A DNA stretch of 18,766 nt from Ignavibacteriales bacterium (GTDB lineage: Bacteria > Bacteroidota > Ignavibacteria > Ignavibacteriales > Ignavibacteriaceae), in the NCBI GenBank assembly GCA_027349615.1, contig DAIEML010000013.1:1-18766 (forward strand), written 5' to 3'. Position 1 is the first letter of the stretch. Each line of letters begins with the position of its first letter. This document shows, in pieces, positions 1-7,001 of the stretch. The translations under genes were made by a program, and so were the position numbers. The notes under the pieces were generated by a model that had not been told where the DNA came from, did not search any database, and was given only the letters and a program-made list of their open reading frames with translations.

Positions 1-305
1 TGAACATCTAAGGGAGACATGAAAATAGAAATTTGTTTTGCTTTGCCGTTGATAAATTTATTATCAAAAACCTCTTTTATAAAAAGCACTTTGCCATCAG
101 CTGGAGAGACAATTATTTTGTCGCCTTGTGGTGTAACTCGATTTGGATCTCTAAAAAAGTAAAGTGAAAATAACAAAAAGATTAGCGGGATGAAAATTAA
201 TATTAATTTTATAAAGTAATCATTTACAAAAATACTTAAAGCTAATATGATGAACACACTTATTGCTATTATTCCAAGAGTAGAATATCCGTATTTAGTA
301 AACAT
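1..305 (-). CDS. psd: Phosphatidylserine decarboxylase proenzyme, N-terminal part (cut by left window edge)
   Basis: The first 101 codons of a minus-strand gene that continues beyond base 1. Phosphatidylserine decarboxylase converts phosphatidylserine to phosphatidylethanolamine at the inner membrane, using a pyruvoyl group formed by self-cleavage. Visible here are two closely spaced N-terminal hydrophobic segments (about residues 10-27 and 32-50), then FFRDPNR, SPADGKV and FMSPLDV, which are the conserved landmarks of this family in the expected order. The C-terminal Gly-Ser self-cleavage site lies outside the window, so catalytic completeness cannot be judged. The ATG is three bases after the stop codon of the upstream SAICAR-synthetase-like gene and has no separate Shine-Dalgarno motif, so it is probably translated by coupling from that gene. 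The family call is secure. Whether it is the short type common in Bacteroidota depends on the missing part. Confidence 0.9.
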   Translation of the reverse strand, partial: MFTKYGYSTLGIIAISVFIILALSIFVNDYFIKLILIFIPLIFLLFSLYFFRDPNRVTPQGDKIIVSPADGKVLFIKEVFDNKFINGKAKQISIFMSPLDV

Positions 306-308
306 TTT

Positions 309-1013
309 TTAAGCGCTCATCATGTTGAATAGGTGATCGGTGTAATGCTTAATTTCTGCTGAAGTGGTAAATTTATAAGGATCGACTAATTTTTCTTCTT
401 TATTGATTGGAATAATTTTCAAGCTTTTGGGAGTAAAATCATCTACAACAAAAATCTTATCTTCATTTTTGCCAAAGTGGCAAGTAGTTTCAGCTAAAAG
501 ATAGCCGCGTCTTTCAAAATATGATTTTAATACTGCATTTATTTTAGAACATATTCGGTTAATAATTTTTAATTCTTCCACAGAACATAAATCAAAAGTA
601 ATTAAATGACTTTCTGCAATCATAGAGTCTTTACCGTTTCCAAAATGTACTTCAAAGATAGGTAGATTAAGCATCTCGCCTTCTTTATGTCCAAAAATTT
701 TTGCGGTTCTTTTATCAATAATATTTAAAATTTTTATACCGAAAGGAAATCTTTTGTGTTTAATAAATTTAAGAGAATTTTTGTCATGATTTCTAACAAA
801 AGCGGCAGGTATATGGTATTCTTTCAAATAATCAAAAAAGAATGAATTAATAAAAGCAAATTTTTCACCCAAGTTTTTGATTTTAACTTTCTTTTCTCCG
901 TTGGAGTTTATAAAATCAAAATATTCAAGAATGAAATAATCTTTTTCATCAAAAAGTAATTCTTTCTTATGAAAATCTTCTTCGAAATGATTATTGTTAT
1001 TATTTTTATTCAA
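309..1013 (-). CDS. Divergent SAICAR synthetase (PurC)-like protein
   Basis: A 234-residue protein whose length and overall layout match PurC, the ATP-dependent ligase joining aspartate to CAIR in purine synthesis. Matching parts are the N-terminal block around residues 28-73 (EYFDF, then INSFFFDYLKEYHIP), the LPIFEVHFGNGKDSMIAESH region (118-137), the INAVLKSYFERRGYLL helix (158-173), FVVDDFTP (188-195) and a C-terminal DPYKF. Several hallmark motifs are absent or altered: the N-terminal GKAK-x-VY phosphate loop, the VVRN-xx-AGS segment (here KILNIIDKR) and the DFKLEFG signature (here AETTCHFG). It may therefore be a divergent paralogue with altered or no PurC activity. It starts at TTG 1013 with AAAGGA about ten bases upstream, behind a sigma70-like promoter, and psd follows after three bases, so the two form an operon. 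The fold assignment is fairly confident; the function is not. Confidence 0.65.
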   Translation of the reverse strand: MNKNNNNNHFEEDFHKKELLFDEKDYFILEYFDFINSNGEKKVKIKNLGEKFAFINSFFFDYLKEYHIPAAFVRNHDKNSLKFIKHKRFPFGIKILNIIDKRTAKIFGHKEGEMLNLPIFEVHFGNGKDSMIAESHLITFDLCSVEELKIINRICSKINAVLKSYFERRGYLLAETTCHFGKNEDKIFVVDDFTPKSLKIIPINKEEKLVDPYKFTTSAEIKHYTDHLFNMMSA

Positions 1014-1047
1014 CCCCGAAATATCCTTTGTAAATTATAGAGTAGAA

Positions 1048-1075
1048 ATTATAAAAATTAGATATAAAAAGTCAA
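1048..1075 (-). promoter_or_regulatory. Sigma70-like promoter for the purC-like/psd operon
   Basis: Read on the minus strand, TTGACT (1075-1070) is followed after 16 bases by TATAAT (1053-1048). This is a near-consensus -35/-10 pair, about 35 bases upstream of the TTG start at 1013. The region is very AT-rich, so the -10 alone would be weak evidence, but the paired elements at correct spacing and position support it. Confidence 0.5.
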
Positions 1076-1089
1076 TCGTTTATATTATA

Positions 1090-1118
1090 TTTACAATAAA
1101 ATTTATCAAATATAAATA
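1090..1118 (+). promoter_or_regulatory. Possible promoter for ybaB-recR
   Basis: TTTACA (1090-1095) is followed after 17 bases by TAAATA (1113-1118), or after 15 by TATAAA (1111-1116). It sits in the divergent intergenic region about 40 bases before the ybaB start. The match is weak and the background AT-rich, so this is a candidate only. Confidence 0.22.
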
Positions 1119-1144
1119 ACTTAAAAGTGTAGAATAAATTAGAC

Positions 1145-1150
1145 AGGAGG
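1145..1150 (+). promoter_or_regulatory. Strong Shine-Dalgarno for ybaB
   Basis: AGGAGG lies six bases before ATG 1157. It is the strongest ribosome binding site in the window, fixes the ybaB start and shows that this organism does use anti-SD pairing. Confidence 0.8.
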
Positions 1151-1156
1151 CGCTTA

Positions 1157-1483
1157 ATGAAAGGCGGAATGCAAGGAATGTTGAAGCAAGTTCAAAAAAT
1201 GCAAGATGAAATGCAAAAGGTTCAGAGCAAACTTGGTGATTTAATTGTAAGCGAAGAAGCTGGCGGCGGAATGATAAAAGCTACTGCAAATGGAAATAAA
1301 GAGTTAGTTTCTGTAGTTATTGACCCGCAAGTCATAAATAAAGACGAAAAAGAAATTTTAGAAGATTTGGTTGTAGCTGCTGTAAATAAAGCATTGCGTT
1401 CTGCAAATAAATTAGCCGAAGAAGAAATGTCCAAAGTTACAAAAGGTATGCTGCCTCCAGGTTTAAATATTCCGGGATTATAA
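1157..1483 (+). CDS. ybaB: YbaB/EbfC family nucleoid-associated protein
   Basis: A 108-residue DNA-binding protein of the YbaB/EbfC family, which forms dimers, binds DNA broadly and is usually encoded next to recR. The N-terminal part is the characteristic Met/Gln/Lys-rich helix (MLKQVQKMQDEMQKVQSKL, about residues 8-26). It is followed by the GGGMIKATANGNKELVSVVIDP strand region (about 36-57) and the helix VVAAVNKALRSANKLAEEEM, with the typical short Pro/Gly-rich C-terminus (LPPGLNIPGL). Length is normal for the family. recR begins one base after its stop codon, the classic ybaB-recR pair. The dnaX gene that often precedes this pair is absent; instead a divergent operon lies upstream. The AGGAGG site six bases before ATG supports the start. 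Confidence 0.95.
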   Translation: MKGGMQGMLKQVQKMQDEMQKVQSKLGDLIVSEEAGGGMIKATANGNKELVSVVIDPQVINKDEKEILEDLVVAAVNKALRSANKLAEEEMSKVTKGMLPPGLNIPGL

Positions 1484-1484
1484 A

Positions 1485-2081
1485 TTGCAAATAGCCGAGC
1501 CATTAATTGCTGCAATTGAGGAACTGAGTAAATTACCCAGCATTGGTAAAAAAACTGCTCAAAGACTTGCACTTCACCTTTTAAAAAGTGATAAAGAGTC
1601 TGTTGAAAGTCTTGTCAATTCAATTTTGGAATTGAAAACGAAATTAAGATTCTGTTCAAGGTGTTTTAATTTATCTGAAGAAGAATTTTGTGAAATCTGT
1701 AAAAGTCAAAAAAGAGATAATTCAGTTCTTTGCGTTGTTGAAGATGTAAGCGATGTAATTGCAATAGAAAAAACTAATGAGTTTAATGGCGTTTATCATG
1801 TTTTAGGAGGAGTTCTTTCACCACTTTCCGGAGTTAGCGCTGAATCATTAAAGATAAAAGAATTGCTTAAAAGATTTGAAACTGAAGATTTTCGAGAAAT
1901 TATTTTAGCTATAAATCCGGATACTGAAGGAGAAACTACAACTTTATATCTTGCCAAATTGATAAAACCTTTAGGAATTAAAGTTTCAAGAATTGCGCGC
2001 GGTTTGCCTATCGGCGGTGATTTGGAATTTGCTGACGAAGCAACAATCGGAAGAGCAGTGGTAGGCAGAATAGAATTGTAA
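1485..2081 (+). CDS. recR: Recombination mediator RecR
   Basis: A 198-residue RecR, the usual family length. RecR works with RecO (and RecF) to load RecA on SSB-coated single-stranded gaps. In order one sees the N-terminal helix-hairpin-helix (LPSIGKKTAQRLALHLL, about 17-33) and a four-cysteine zinc finger (C57, C60, C69, C72). The Toprim domain follows, beginning at LCVVED (about 82-87) and including INPDTEGETT (143-152), and then the C-terminal SRIARGLPIGGDLEFAD region. All key residues are present, so it should be functional. It starts at TTG one base after the ybaB stop, with no room for its own leader, so it is co-transcribed and probably translationally coupled with ybaB. Confidence 0.96.
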   Translation: MQIAEPLIAAIEELSKLPSIGKKTAQRLALHLLKSDKESVESLVNSILELKTKLRFCSRCFNLSEEEFCEICKSQKRDNSVLCVVEDVSDVIAIEKTNEFNGVYHVLGGVLSPLSGVSAESLKIKELLKRFETEDFREIILAINPDTEGETTTLYLAKLIKPLGIKVSRIARGLPIGGDLEFADEATIGRAVVGRIEL

Positions 2082-2138
2082 TGATCGAAAAATATATTAA
2101 TTGTTTTGATCCAATTTATTTTCTAAATATAGATCAAA

Positions 2139-2720
2139 TTGCCGATGAAGTTTTTTCCTTTTATAATTTTTCTTGTTTTAATAAACGGATGCGATTTATT
2201 TACCACTCGCAGTGCCGAAACACCCAACCAGCCGCGTTCAAATTACCAGCAAGCTGTTACGCCGGATATTTTAATTTCAAATTTTATCAGCTCATTGCAA
2301 GATAAAAGTGTAGAAAATTATCTTTCTTGTATATCTGATTCATCATATTCTCAAAAAATTTTTATATTCTCACCATCAAGCAGTGCACTTTCACAATTTC
2401 CATCTTTAGCAGAAGGCTGGGGAAGAAAAAATGAAGAACAATATTTCAATAATTTAATAGCAAAAGTTTCCCAATCTTTGCCAATTACTCTAACTTTATC
2501 CAACGCATCAGAAAGCCCGCAAGGTGATAGTTTAGTTTATACAGCTTCATATTATTTAACTGTGCCAACCACCGATCCAAATTTTCCACAAAATTATCAA
2601 GGTGCTTTGAGATTTAATTTGATTAGAGATTCTAGATCGATTTGGAGTATTTATTTTTGGCAAGATACGAAAAATAGCAATTTGCCCAGCTGGAGTGAAT
2701 TAAAAGGGAGGACTTATTAA
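2139..2720 (+). CDS. Lipoprotein of unknown function, possibly NTF2-like
   Basis: I do not recognise this gene as a named family. The protein is 193 residues from TTG 2139; ATG 2145, giving 191, is equally possible and starts directly with MKFF. It opens with a lipoprotein signal peptide: a basic start, a hydrophobic stretch FPFIIFLVLI and a lipobox INGC, with the Cys at residue 18 (16 from the ATG). A short Thr/Asn/Pro/Gln-rich linker follows. A domain of about 150 residues then starts with a helix-like TPDILISNFISSLQDKSVENYLSCI and ends in alternating strands (SLVYTASYYLTV, GALRFNLI, SIWSIYFWQD). This helix-then-sheet pattern resembles NTF2/SnoaL-like domains, but that is inference. It lies 57 bases after recR and is followed directly by a second lipoprotein of similar layout. 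It is probably anchored to a membrane facing the periplasm. Confidence 0.7.
   Translation: MPMKFFPFIIFLVLINGCDLFTTRSAETPNQPRSNYQQAVTPDILISNFISSLQDKSVENYLSCISDSSYSQKIFIFSPSSSALSQFPSLAEGWGRKNEEQYFNNLIAKVSQSLPITLTLSNASESPQGDSLVYTASYYLTVPTTDPNFPQNYQGALRFNLIRDSRSIWSIYFWQDTKNSNLPSWSELKGRTY
2706..2711 (+). promoter_or_regulatory. Shine-Dalgarno inside the end of the first lipoprotein gene
   Basis: GGGAGG lies 16 bases before TTG 2728, too far for ideal use, but only four bases before the in-frame ATT 2716, which overlaps the upstream stop codon. Its placement is what raises doubt about the TTG start of the second lipoprotein. Confidence 0.45.
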
Positions 2721-2727
2721 TAAGAAA

Positions 2728-3225
2728 TTGATTAAATATTTTATTCTCTTCTTATTGTTTACCGGATGTAAAAACCCTTTTGCACCTGCATTAGATGAAA
2801 ATTCAAATAATCCTTCTTCAACAATTTCAGATCAAAAAACAATTGATGGCGTTTTTCAAAATTTTCAATATGCTTATACTTTTAGGGATACAATTATTTA
2901 TGGAAATCTAATCGATGAAAATTTTATTTTCACTTATAGAGATTATGATCAAGGAGTTGATGTTTCTTGGGGAAGAGATGAAGAAATGAAAACTACTTAT
3001 GGACTTTTTCAAAATTCTCAACAGTTGGATTTAATTTGGAATAATGTAGTTTTGTCCACCGTTGATTCTTCTTCAGCCAATATTGTTCGCGGATTTAACT
3101 TAACAATTACTTTTAGTCCGACTGATATTCAAAGATTAGATGGCAGAGTTAATATGACTTTGGTAAAAGATCCTCAAACTAGTAAATGGTTAATTACAAG
3201 ATGGATTGATGAATCTAACTTCTAA
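2728..3225 (+). CDS. Lipoprotein, probable NTF2/SnoaL-like domain
   Basis: A 165-residue predicted lipoprotein of no recognised named family. From TTG 2728 the signal peptide is very short (IKYFILFLLFTGC, lipobox LFTGC, Cys at residue 14). Reading back to ATT 2716 gives MNKKLIKYF, a more typical basic start. After a Ser/Asn-rich linker comes one compact domain: helix TIDGVFQNFQYAYTFRD, FIFTYRDYDQ, strands LDLIWNNVVLSTVD, NIVRGFNLTITF and RVNMTLVKD, and the ending KWLITRWIDE. A long helix, then a curved sheet ending in a 'W-x-I-xx-W' strand, is what NTF2-like lipoproteins usually show. It shares this layout with the preceding lipoprotein, so the pair may come from an old duplication, although identity is low. 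Its substrate or partner is unknown. Confidence 0.72.
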   Translation: MIKYFILFLLFTGCKNPFAPALDENSNNPSSTISDQKTIDGVFQNFQYAYTFRDTIIYGNLIDENFIFTYRDYDQGVDVSWGRDEEMKTTYGLFQNSQQLDLIWNNVVLSTVDSSSANIVRGFNLTITFSPTDIQRLDGRVNMTLVKDPQTSKWLITRWIDESNF

Positions 3226-3232
3226 ATGATTT

Positions 3233-3248
3233 AATTTTGTACAAAATT
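3233..3248. repeat. Perfect 16-bp palindrome upstream of ftsX
   Basis: AATTTTGTACAAAATT reads identically on both strands. It lies in the 45-base gap between the second lipoprotein and ftsX, 22 bases before the ftsX ATG. It might be an operator or part of a promoter. It is AT-rich with no U-tract beyond a normal hairpin, so it is a poor terminator. No function can be assigned. Confidence 0.4.
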
Positions 3249-3270
3249 TTTACATAATATTTTATACTAA

Positions 3271-4134
3271 ATGATAAATTTTTGGCTGCGAGAAGCATTT
3301 AAATTAATTAGTCGTGCGAAATCTTCGTTTTTTCTTTCATTAATTTCAACAAGTATTGCGGTGTTTCTTATTGCGGCTTCCCTAATTACAATTCAACTTT
3401 CAAATGAGCTTCAAAGAAAAATTACAACAAATGTAAATATTAATGTGTTTTTAAAAGACTCATTAAAAACCAGCGGTATTTCTGAGTTGAAAGAAAGTTT
3501 ATCAAAGAAAAAATATATAAGTAAAATTTTGTATATAGATAAAAATCAAGCGGCTAAAAATTTTATAAAAGAAACCGGCGAAGATTTTAGAAATCTGCTT
3601 GATTACAATCCGCTGCCGGCATCATTTCTTATAACATTAAAAGAAGGTTTTGTTGAACGTGACTCAATGAATAAAATTGTTAATTCGATTTCTAAAATGA
3701 ATGGCGTCGATGAAGTTGTATTCCCAAAAGAATTTATTTATAAAGTTCTTTCTTGGCTGAACAAAATAAAAAAATATATTTTTATCATCACGGTAATTTT
3801 ATTTTTCATTTCAATTTATGTCGTTTATAGTACGATGAAATTAATTACAAAATCGAAATATGAAGAACTTGAAACGATGAAGTTAGTTGGCGCTAAGTTA
3901 TCGACAATCAAAATGCCTATAATATTGAACGGAATAATTATAGGAATAATTTCCAGCTTTATTTCGCTGGCTGCTTTTTATATTTTAATTTATAATTTTT
4001 CCAGTCTGGTAGAATTTCAAAAATTAATAAATATTGATTATCAAATTTATATTTTGTTATTACTTGCAATTGGACCAGTTATTAGCGCTTTAATTTGTAT
4101 TTTTTCATTAAGGAAAATTACACTTAAGGTTTGA
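3271..4134 (+). CDS. ftsX: Cell-division ABC-transporter-like membrane protein FtsX
   Basis: A 287-residue FtsX, normal length. FtsX partners with the ATPase FtsE at the divisome and transmits conformational signals across the inner membrane to peptidoglycan hydrolases. Topology fits: a short cytoplasmic N-terminus, TM1 (about 20-42), a periplasmic domain (about 43-165), then TM2 (168-188), TM3 (216-241) and TM4 (258-281). The cytoplasmic loop carries YEELETMKLVGA (197-208), the conserved FtsX signature next to TM3. The periplasmic domain includes the typical INVFLKD opening and NPLPASFLITLKE. No ftsE lies next to it, a situation known in Bacteroidota where the two genes are unlinked. The ATG has no clear Shine-Dalgarno; the 45 bases upstream are very AT-rich with a palindrome. 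The next gene begins a different functional region. Confidence 0.92.
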   Translation: MINFWLREAFKLISRAKSSFFLSLISTSIAVFLIAASLITIQLSNELQRKITTNVNINVFLKDSLKTSGISELKESLSKKKYISKILYIDKNQAAKNFIKETGEDFRNLLDYNPLPASFLITLKEGFVERDSMNKIVNSISKMNGVDEVVFPKEFIYKVLSWLNKIKKYIFIITVILFFISIYVVYSTMKLITKSKYEELETMKLVGAKLSTIKMPIILNGIIIGIISSFISLAAFYILIYNFSSLVEFQKLINIDYQIYILLLLAIGPVISALICIFSLRKITLKV

Positions 4135-4178
4135 ACTGAATGAATTATTTCCTAATTTTTGCCAAAAGAAATTAAAAT

Positions 4179-5846
4179 ATGCCTGCCAAATGGCTATTTA
4201 AAGGAGTTCATAAAAATTTTTTCTTGAAGAAAAGGTTTAACCGTTTTACAGAATTGAAAACAAAATATATTTTATTATTAATCTTATCGATCTTACTTAA
4301 CCAATCACTTTTTTCCCAAAATTTTCCGGATTATAAAGAAAGATCATTCGCTGGCAAAATGGATTCTGTTATTGCACAGAATTATTTGGTTGAAGCAACT
4401 GAAGGAAGTGTTAATCCAAATAAATATATTGTCGGCCCAGGCGACAAATTATTTATTTCAATTAATGGAGTTCAAGATCTTTCATTTAATCTGATGATCA
4501 ATCAGGAAGGCTTTTTATTTATTCCTAAGGTTGGCGGAATTGATCTTCGTAATTCAACTTTAGCCGATTCCAAAGAAAAAATTATTTCAACTATAAATAA
4601 ATATTATAAAAATGTAGATGTCTTTATTTCTTTAGTCGATTTTAGAAAAATTAAAGTTTCTTTACTTGGCGATGTTAATAAACCTTCTTCTTACGTTCTT
4701 CCGGGAAATTCAAGATTGATTGATTTGATATCTAATTCATATGGATTATCGAAAACTTCAAATTATAGAGATGTTAGAATTGTTAGTAAAGACAGTACTT
4801 CAAAAGCTTACGACTTTTTAAAGTATTTAAGATTTGGAGATGAAGATTATAATCCGATGCTTAGAGAAGGCGATGCCGTTATTGTAGACAAGGTTGATGA
4901 AGTTGTTTCGATTCGCGGTGAAGTTAAGTATCCGGGAATTTATGAATATGTTAAAGGCGAAACCGTAAACGATTTTATAAAATTAGCCGGCGGATTTTTA
5001 AGCAAAGCAAAAAAAGATTCAATTGAAGTTGTTAAGTTTGATCAGTTAGGCAAGAATCAAAAAAGTTTTTATTACTCCTATAATCAACTTAAAGAACAAA
5101 ATATTGTACTTGATAAACAGGATATGATATTGGTAAGGGAAATTCCCCAATATTATATCGATCGATTTGTTAAGATAGAAGGTTGGGTTAAATACCCCGG
5201 TTATTATAAAATTATTGAAGATAAAACAACATTAAAAGAGGTTATCGATGAGGCCGGCGGATTTTTGAAAGATGCTTCTTTGGTTGATGCAAGCTTATAT
5301 AGAAATTTAGGGACTGTTGAGAATGATCCCGAATATGACCGGTTAAAAGAAATGCAGCGCAAAGATATGACTGATGATGAATACGATTACTTCAAAGCAA
5401 AGTCGCGGCAAAGAAAGGGGAAAGTAGTAGTTGATTTCCTTGCACTTTTTAATAACAATGATGAATCTGAAAATTTAGTTTTGAAAAATGGCGATGTCAT
5501 AAATATTCCGGAAGCCAAAAATTATATTATCATGCTGGGGCAAGTGATAAATCCTGGTGATATTATTTATCAAAAAAACCTTAAAGTTGAAGATTACATC
5601 CGCATTGCTGGTGGCTACGGCTGGAGAGCTGAAACCAGCGATGTACGTGTAATCAGAGCAAATTCCGGCGAATGGGTTTATGCAAGTAAAGTTAATAAAT
5701 TGTATCCTGGTGATGCAATTTGGGTTCCCGAAGAACCGCCAGCACCAAAGTTTTGGGATGTATTTACAACTTCACTTCAAGTTGTTGGACAAGTTGCATC
5801 TATTGTTGCTGCAACAATCGCAGTTATAATCGCATCAAGGAAGTAG
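4179..5846 (+). CDS. Wza-type polysaccharide export protein with four SLBB domains
   Basis: A 555-residue outer-membrane polysaccharide export protein. The Poly_export domain spans about 80-155 (YIVGPGDKLFISING at 83-97). Four SLBB repeats follow at about 158-195, 242-280, 330-366 and 448-485, each with a G-x-V-xx-P-G-type turn and an AGG-type helix end. A C-terminal hydrophobic helix (about 534-552) precedes SRK and may be the membrane-spanning helix, as in Wza. E. coli Wza has two SLBB repeats and about 380 residues, so this is a longer version. The signal peptide is ILLLILSILLNQSLFSQ (31-47) without a lipobox, and I see no cysteine at all, so it is not a lipoprotein. ATG 4179 leaves a long basic N-terminus; TTG 4254, giving MKTKYILLL, makes a more normal signal peptide. 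It is the first gene of the polysaccharide locus. Confidence 0.9.
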   Translation: MPAKWLFKGVHKNFFLKKRFNRFTELKTKYILLLILSILLNQSLFSQNFPDYKERSFAGKMDSVIAQNYLVEATEGSVNPNKYIVGPGDKLFISINGVQDLSFNLMINQEGFLFIPKVGGIDLRNSTLADSKEKIISTINKYYKNVDVFISLVDFRKIKVSLLGDVNKPSSYVLPGNSRLIDLISNSYGLSKTSNYRDVRIVSKDSTSKAYDFLKYLRFGDEDYNPMLREGDAVIVDKVDEVVSIRGEVKYPGIYEYVKGETVNDFIKLAGGFLSKAKKDSIEVVKFDQLGKNQKSFYYSYNQLKEQNIVLDKQDMILVREIPQYYIDRFVKIEGWVKYPGYYKIIEDKTTLKEVIDEAGGFLKDASLVDASLYRNLGTVENDPEYDRLKEMQRKDMTDDEYDYFKAKSRQRKGKVVVDFLALFNNNDESENLVLKNGDVINIPEAKNYIIMLGQVINPGDIIYQKNLKVEDYIRIAGGYGWRAETSDVRVIRANSGEWVYASKVNKLYPGDAIWVPEEPPAPKFWDVFTTSLQVVGQVASIVAATIAVIIASRK

Positions 5847-5850
5847 AATT

Positions 5851-6990
5851 TTGAGTTATCACGAAATATTAAATATTATAATTACTCAGAGAAAAAATAT
5901 TTTTCAAATAACTATTCTGGCAACTGTCATTATTTTTTTAATTCTGTTTTTTATTTATCCATTAACGTTTCAATCCAAAGTTACTGTTTTGCCGCCAGAA
6001 GAAAATAATAGATTAGGAGGAGTACAAAGTTTATTAGGCGGACAAGATTTTTCTAATCTTTTACTTGGTGAAGGTACGTCCGGTAATTCACAATTATACA
6101 TGGAAATTTTGAAAAGCAGATCAGCAGCTCTTTATGTAATTGAAAAAAATAATCTGGAATCTTTATACGGAATTAAAAATAAATTTAAAGTTGCTGAGAA
6201 ATTAGATAAAGAGCTTAATGTCGAAGTGTCTAAAGAGGGGATAATTTCTTTAAGTGTTAATGTTTCAACTTCTTTATTCCCTATGTTTGGCACTCAGAAA
6301 GATTCAATTAAAAATTTGGCAGCAGATCTTTCTAACAGTTTTGTTGAAGCACTTGATAAAATTAATCGTGATAAATTAATTTCCAAAGCGCAGAAAACAC
6401 GTGAGTTTATTGGTCAGCAATTAATGCAGACAAAAGCAAGATTAGATTCTGTTGAAAATGAATTAATGTTTTTCCAAGAAAAGAATAAAACAGTTTCTTT
6501 ACCGCAGCAAGTAAATGCTGCTATCGATGCAGCTGCTAATATCAGATCTGAAATTGTAAAAACAGAAATTGAAATTGGAACTTTAGAAACTAATCTTAAG
6601 GAAAATAATAAGACATTAATTGCCTTAAAAGATAAATTGCAGCAATTGAAAGATCAGTATTCTAAAATGGAAATGGGCAATCAAGATTATTTGCTTACAT
6701 TTAAAGATGTGCCGGAACTTGGGAAAAAATTAGCTAACTTGCTTCGCGAAGTAAAAATTCAAAATGAAGTTTATTCGATGCTGCAGCAGCAATATTATAA
6801 AGAACTGATTCAAGAAAATAAAGATCTTCCAACAGTTCAAGTTTTAGATGCGGCAGTTCCGCCGTTAAGTGCGGTTTCACCGCGTCCGATTTTTTCATCA
6901 ATCATTGGTGGGATTTTTGTTTTTTTATTAATGTGCTTTTCGAGTATTTATGAACATAAAAAAATGTATCTTTTCAAAAAAGAAAAATAA
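5851..6990 (+). CDS. Wzz/GNVR-type polysaccharide chain-length determinant (no kinase domain)
   Basis: A 379-residue polysaccharide co-polymerase of the inner membrane. TM1 lies at about 17-37, with the conserved Wzz-type segment [12 protein letters not shown] just after it. A large periplasmic part carries a long helical, coiled-coil-prone region (about 175-290, rich in Gln, Lys, Glu and Leu). [15 protein letters not shown] segment (337-350) then leads into TM2 (about 347-365), the Pro-rich mark of this family. Only a 14-residue basic tail follows TM2, so there is no Wzc-type tyrosine autokinase domain with Walker motifs. It starts at TTG 5851, four bases after the exporter's stop, with AAGGA nine bases upstream. 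It should regulate polymer length with the Wzy-like protein and connect to the SLBB exporter, its immediate upstream neighbour. Confidence 0.9.
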   Translation: MSYHEILNIIITQRKNIFQITILATVIIFLILFFIYPLTFQSKVTVLPPEENNRLGGVQSLLGGQDFSNLLLGEGTSGNSQLYMEILKSRSAALYVIEKNNLESLYGIKNKFKVAEKLDKELNVEVSKEGIISLSVNVSTSLFPMFGTQKDSIKNLAADLSNSFVEALDKINRDKLISKAQKTREFIGQQLMQTKARLDSVENELMFFQEKNKTVSLPQQVNAAIDAAANIRSEIVKTEIEIGTLETNLKENNKTLIALKDKLQQLKDQYSKMEMGNQDYLLTFKDVPELGKKLANLLREVKIQNEVYSMLQQQYYKELIQENKDLPTVQVLDAAVPPLSAVSPRPIFSSIIGGIFVFLLMCFSSIYEHKKMYLFKKEK

Positions 6991-6994
6991 GGAG
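6989..6994 (+). promoter_or_regulatory. Shine-Dalgarno that decides the UXS start
   Basis: AAGGAG overlaps the end of the Wzz gene. It is one base before TTG 6996 but seven bases before the in-frame TTG 7002, so it favours 7002 as the true start. Confidence 0.6.
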
Positions 6995-7001
6995 ATTGAT
7001 T

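Noticed and set aside
1222..1572. Antisense open frame opposite ybaB and the start of recR
   Set aside because: Both sense genes are unambiguous conserved families. The antisense translation has no recognisable motif or ribosome binding site.
2081..2305. Open frame of 74 codons whose ATG overlaps the recR stop codon
   Set aside because: Most of it lies over the first lipoprotein in another frame. Its translation shows no signal peptide or family motif, whereas the lipoprotein frame has a clear lipobox.
3237..3268. TTGTAC ... TATACT promoter pair before ftsX
   Set aside because: The -10-like element ends three bases before the ATG, which would place the transcript start inside the gene; spacing is also too long.
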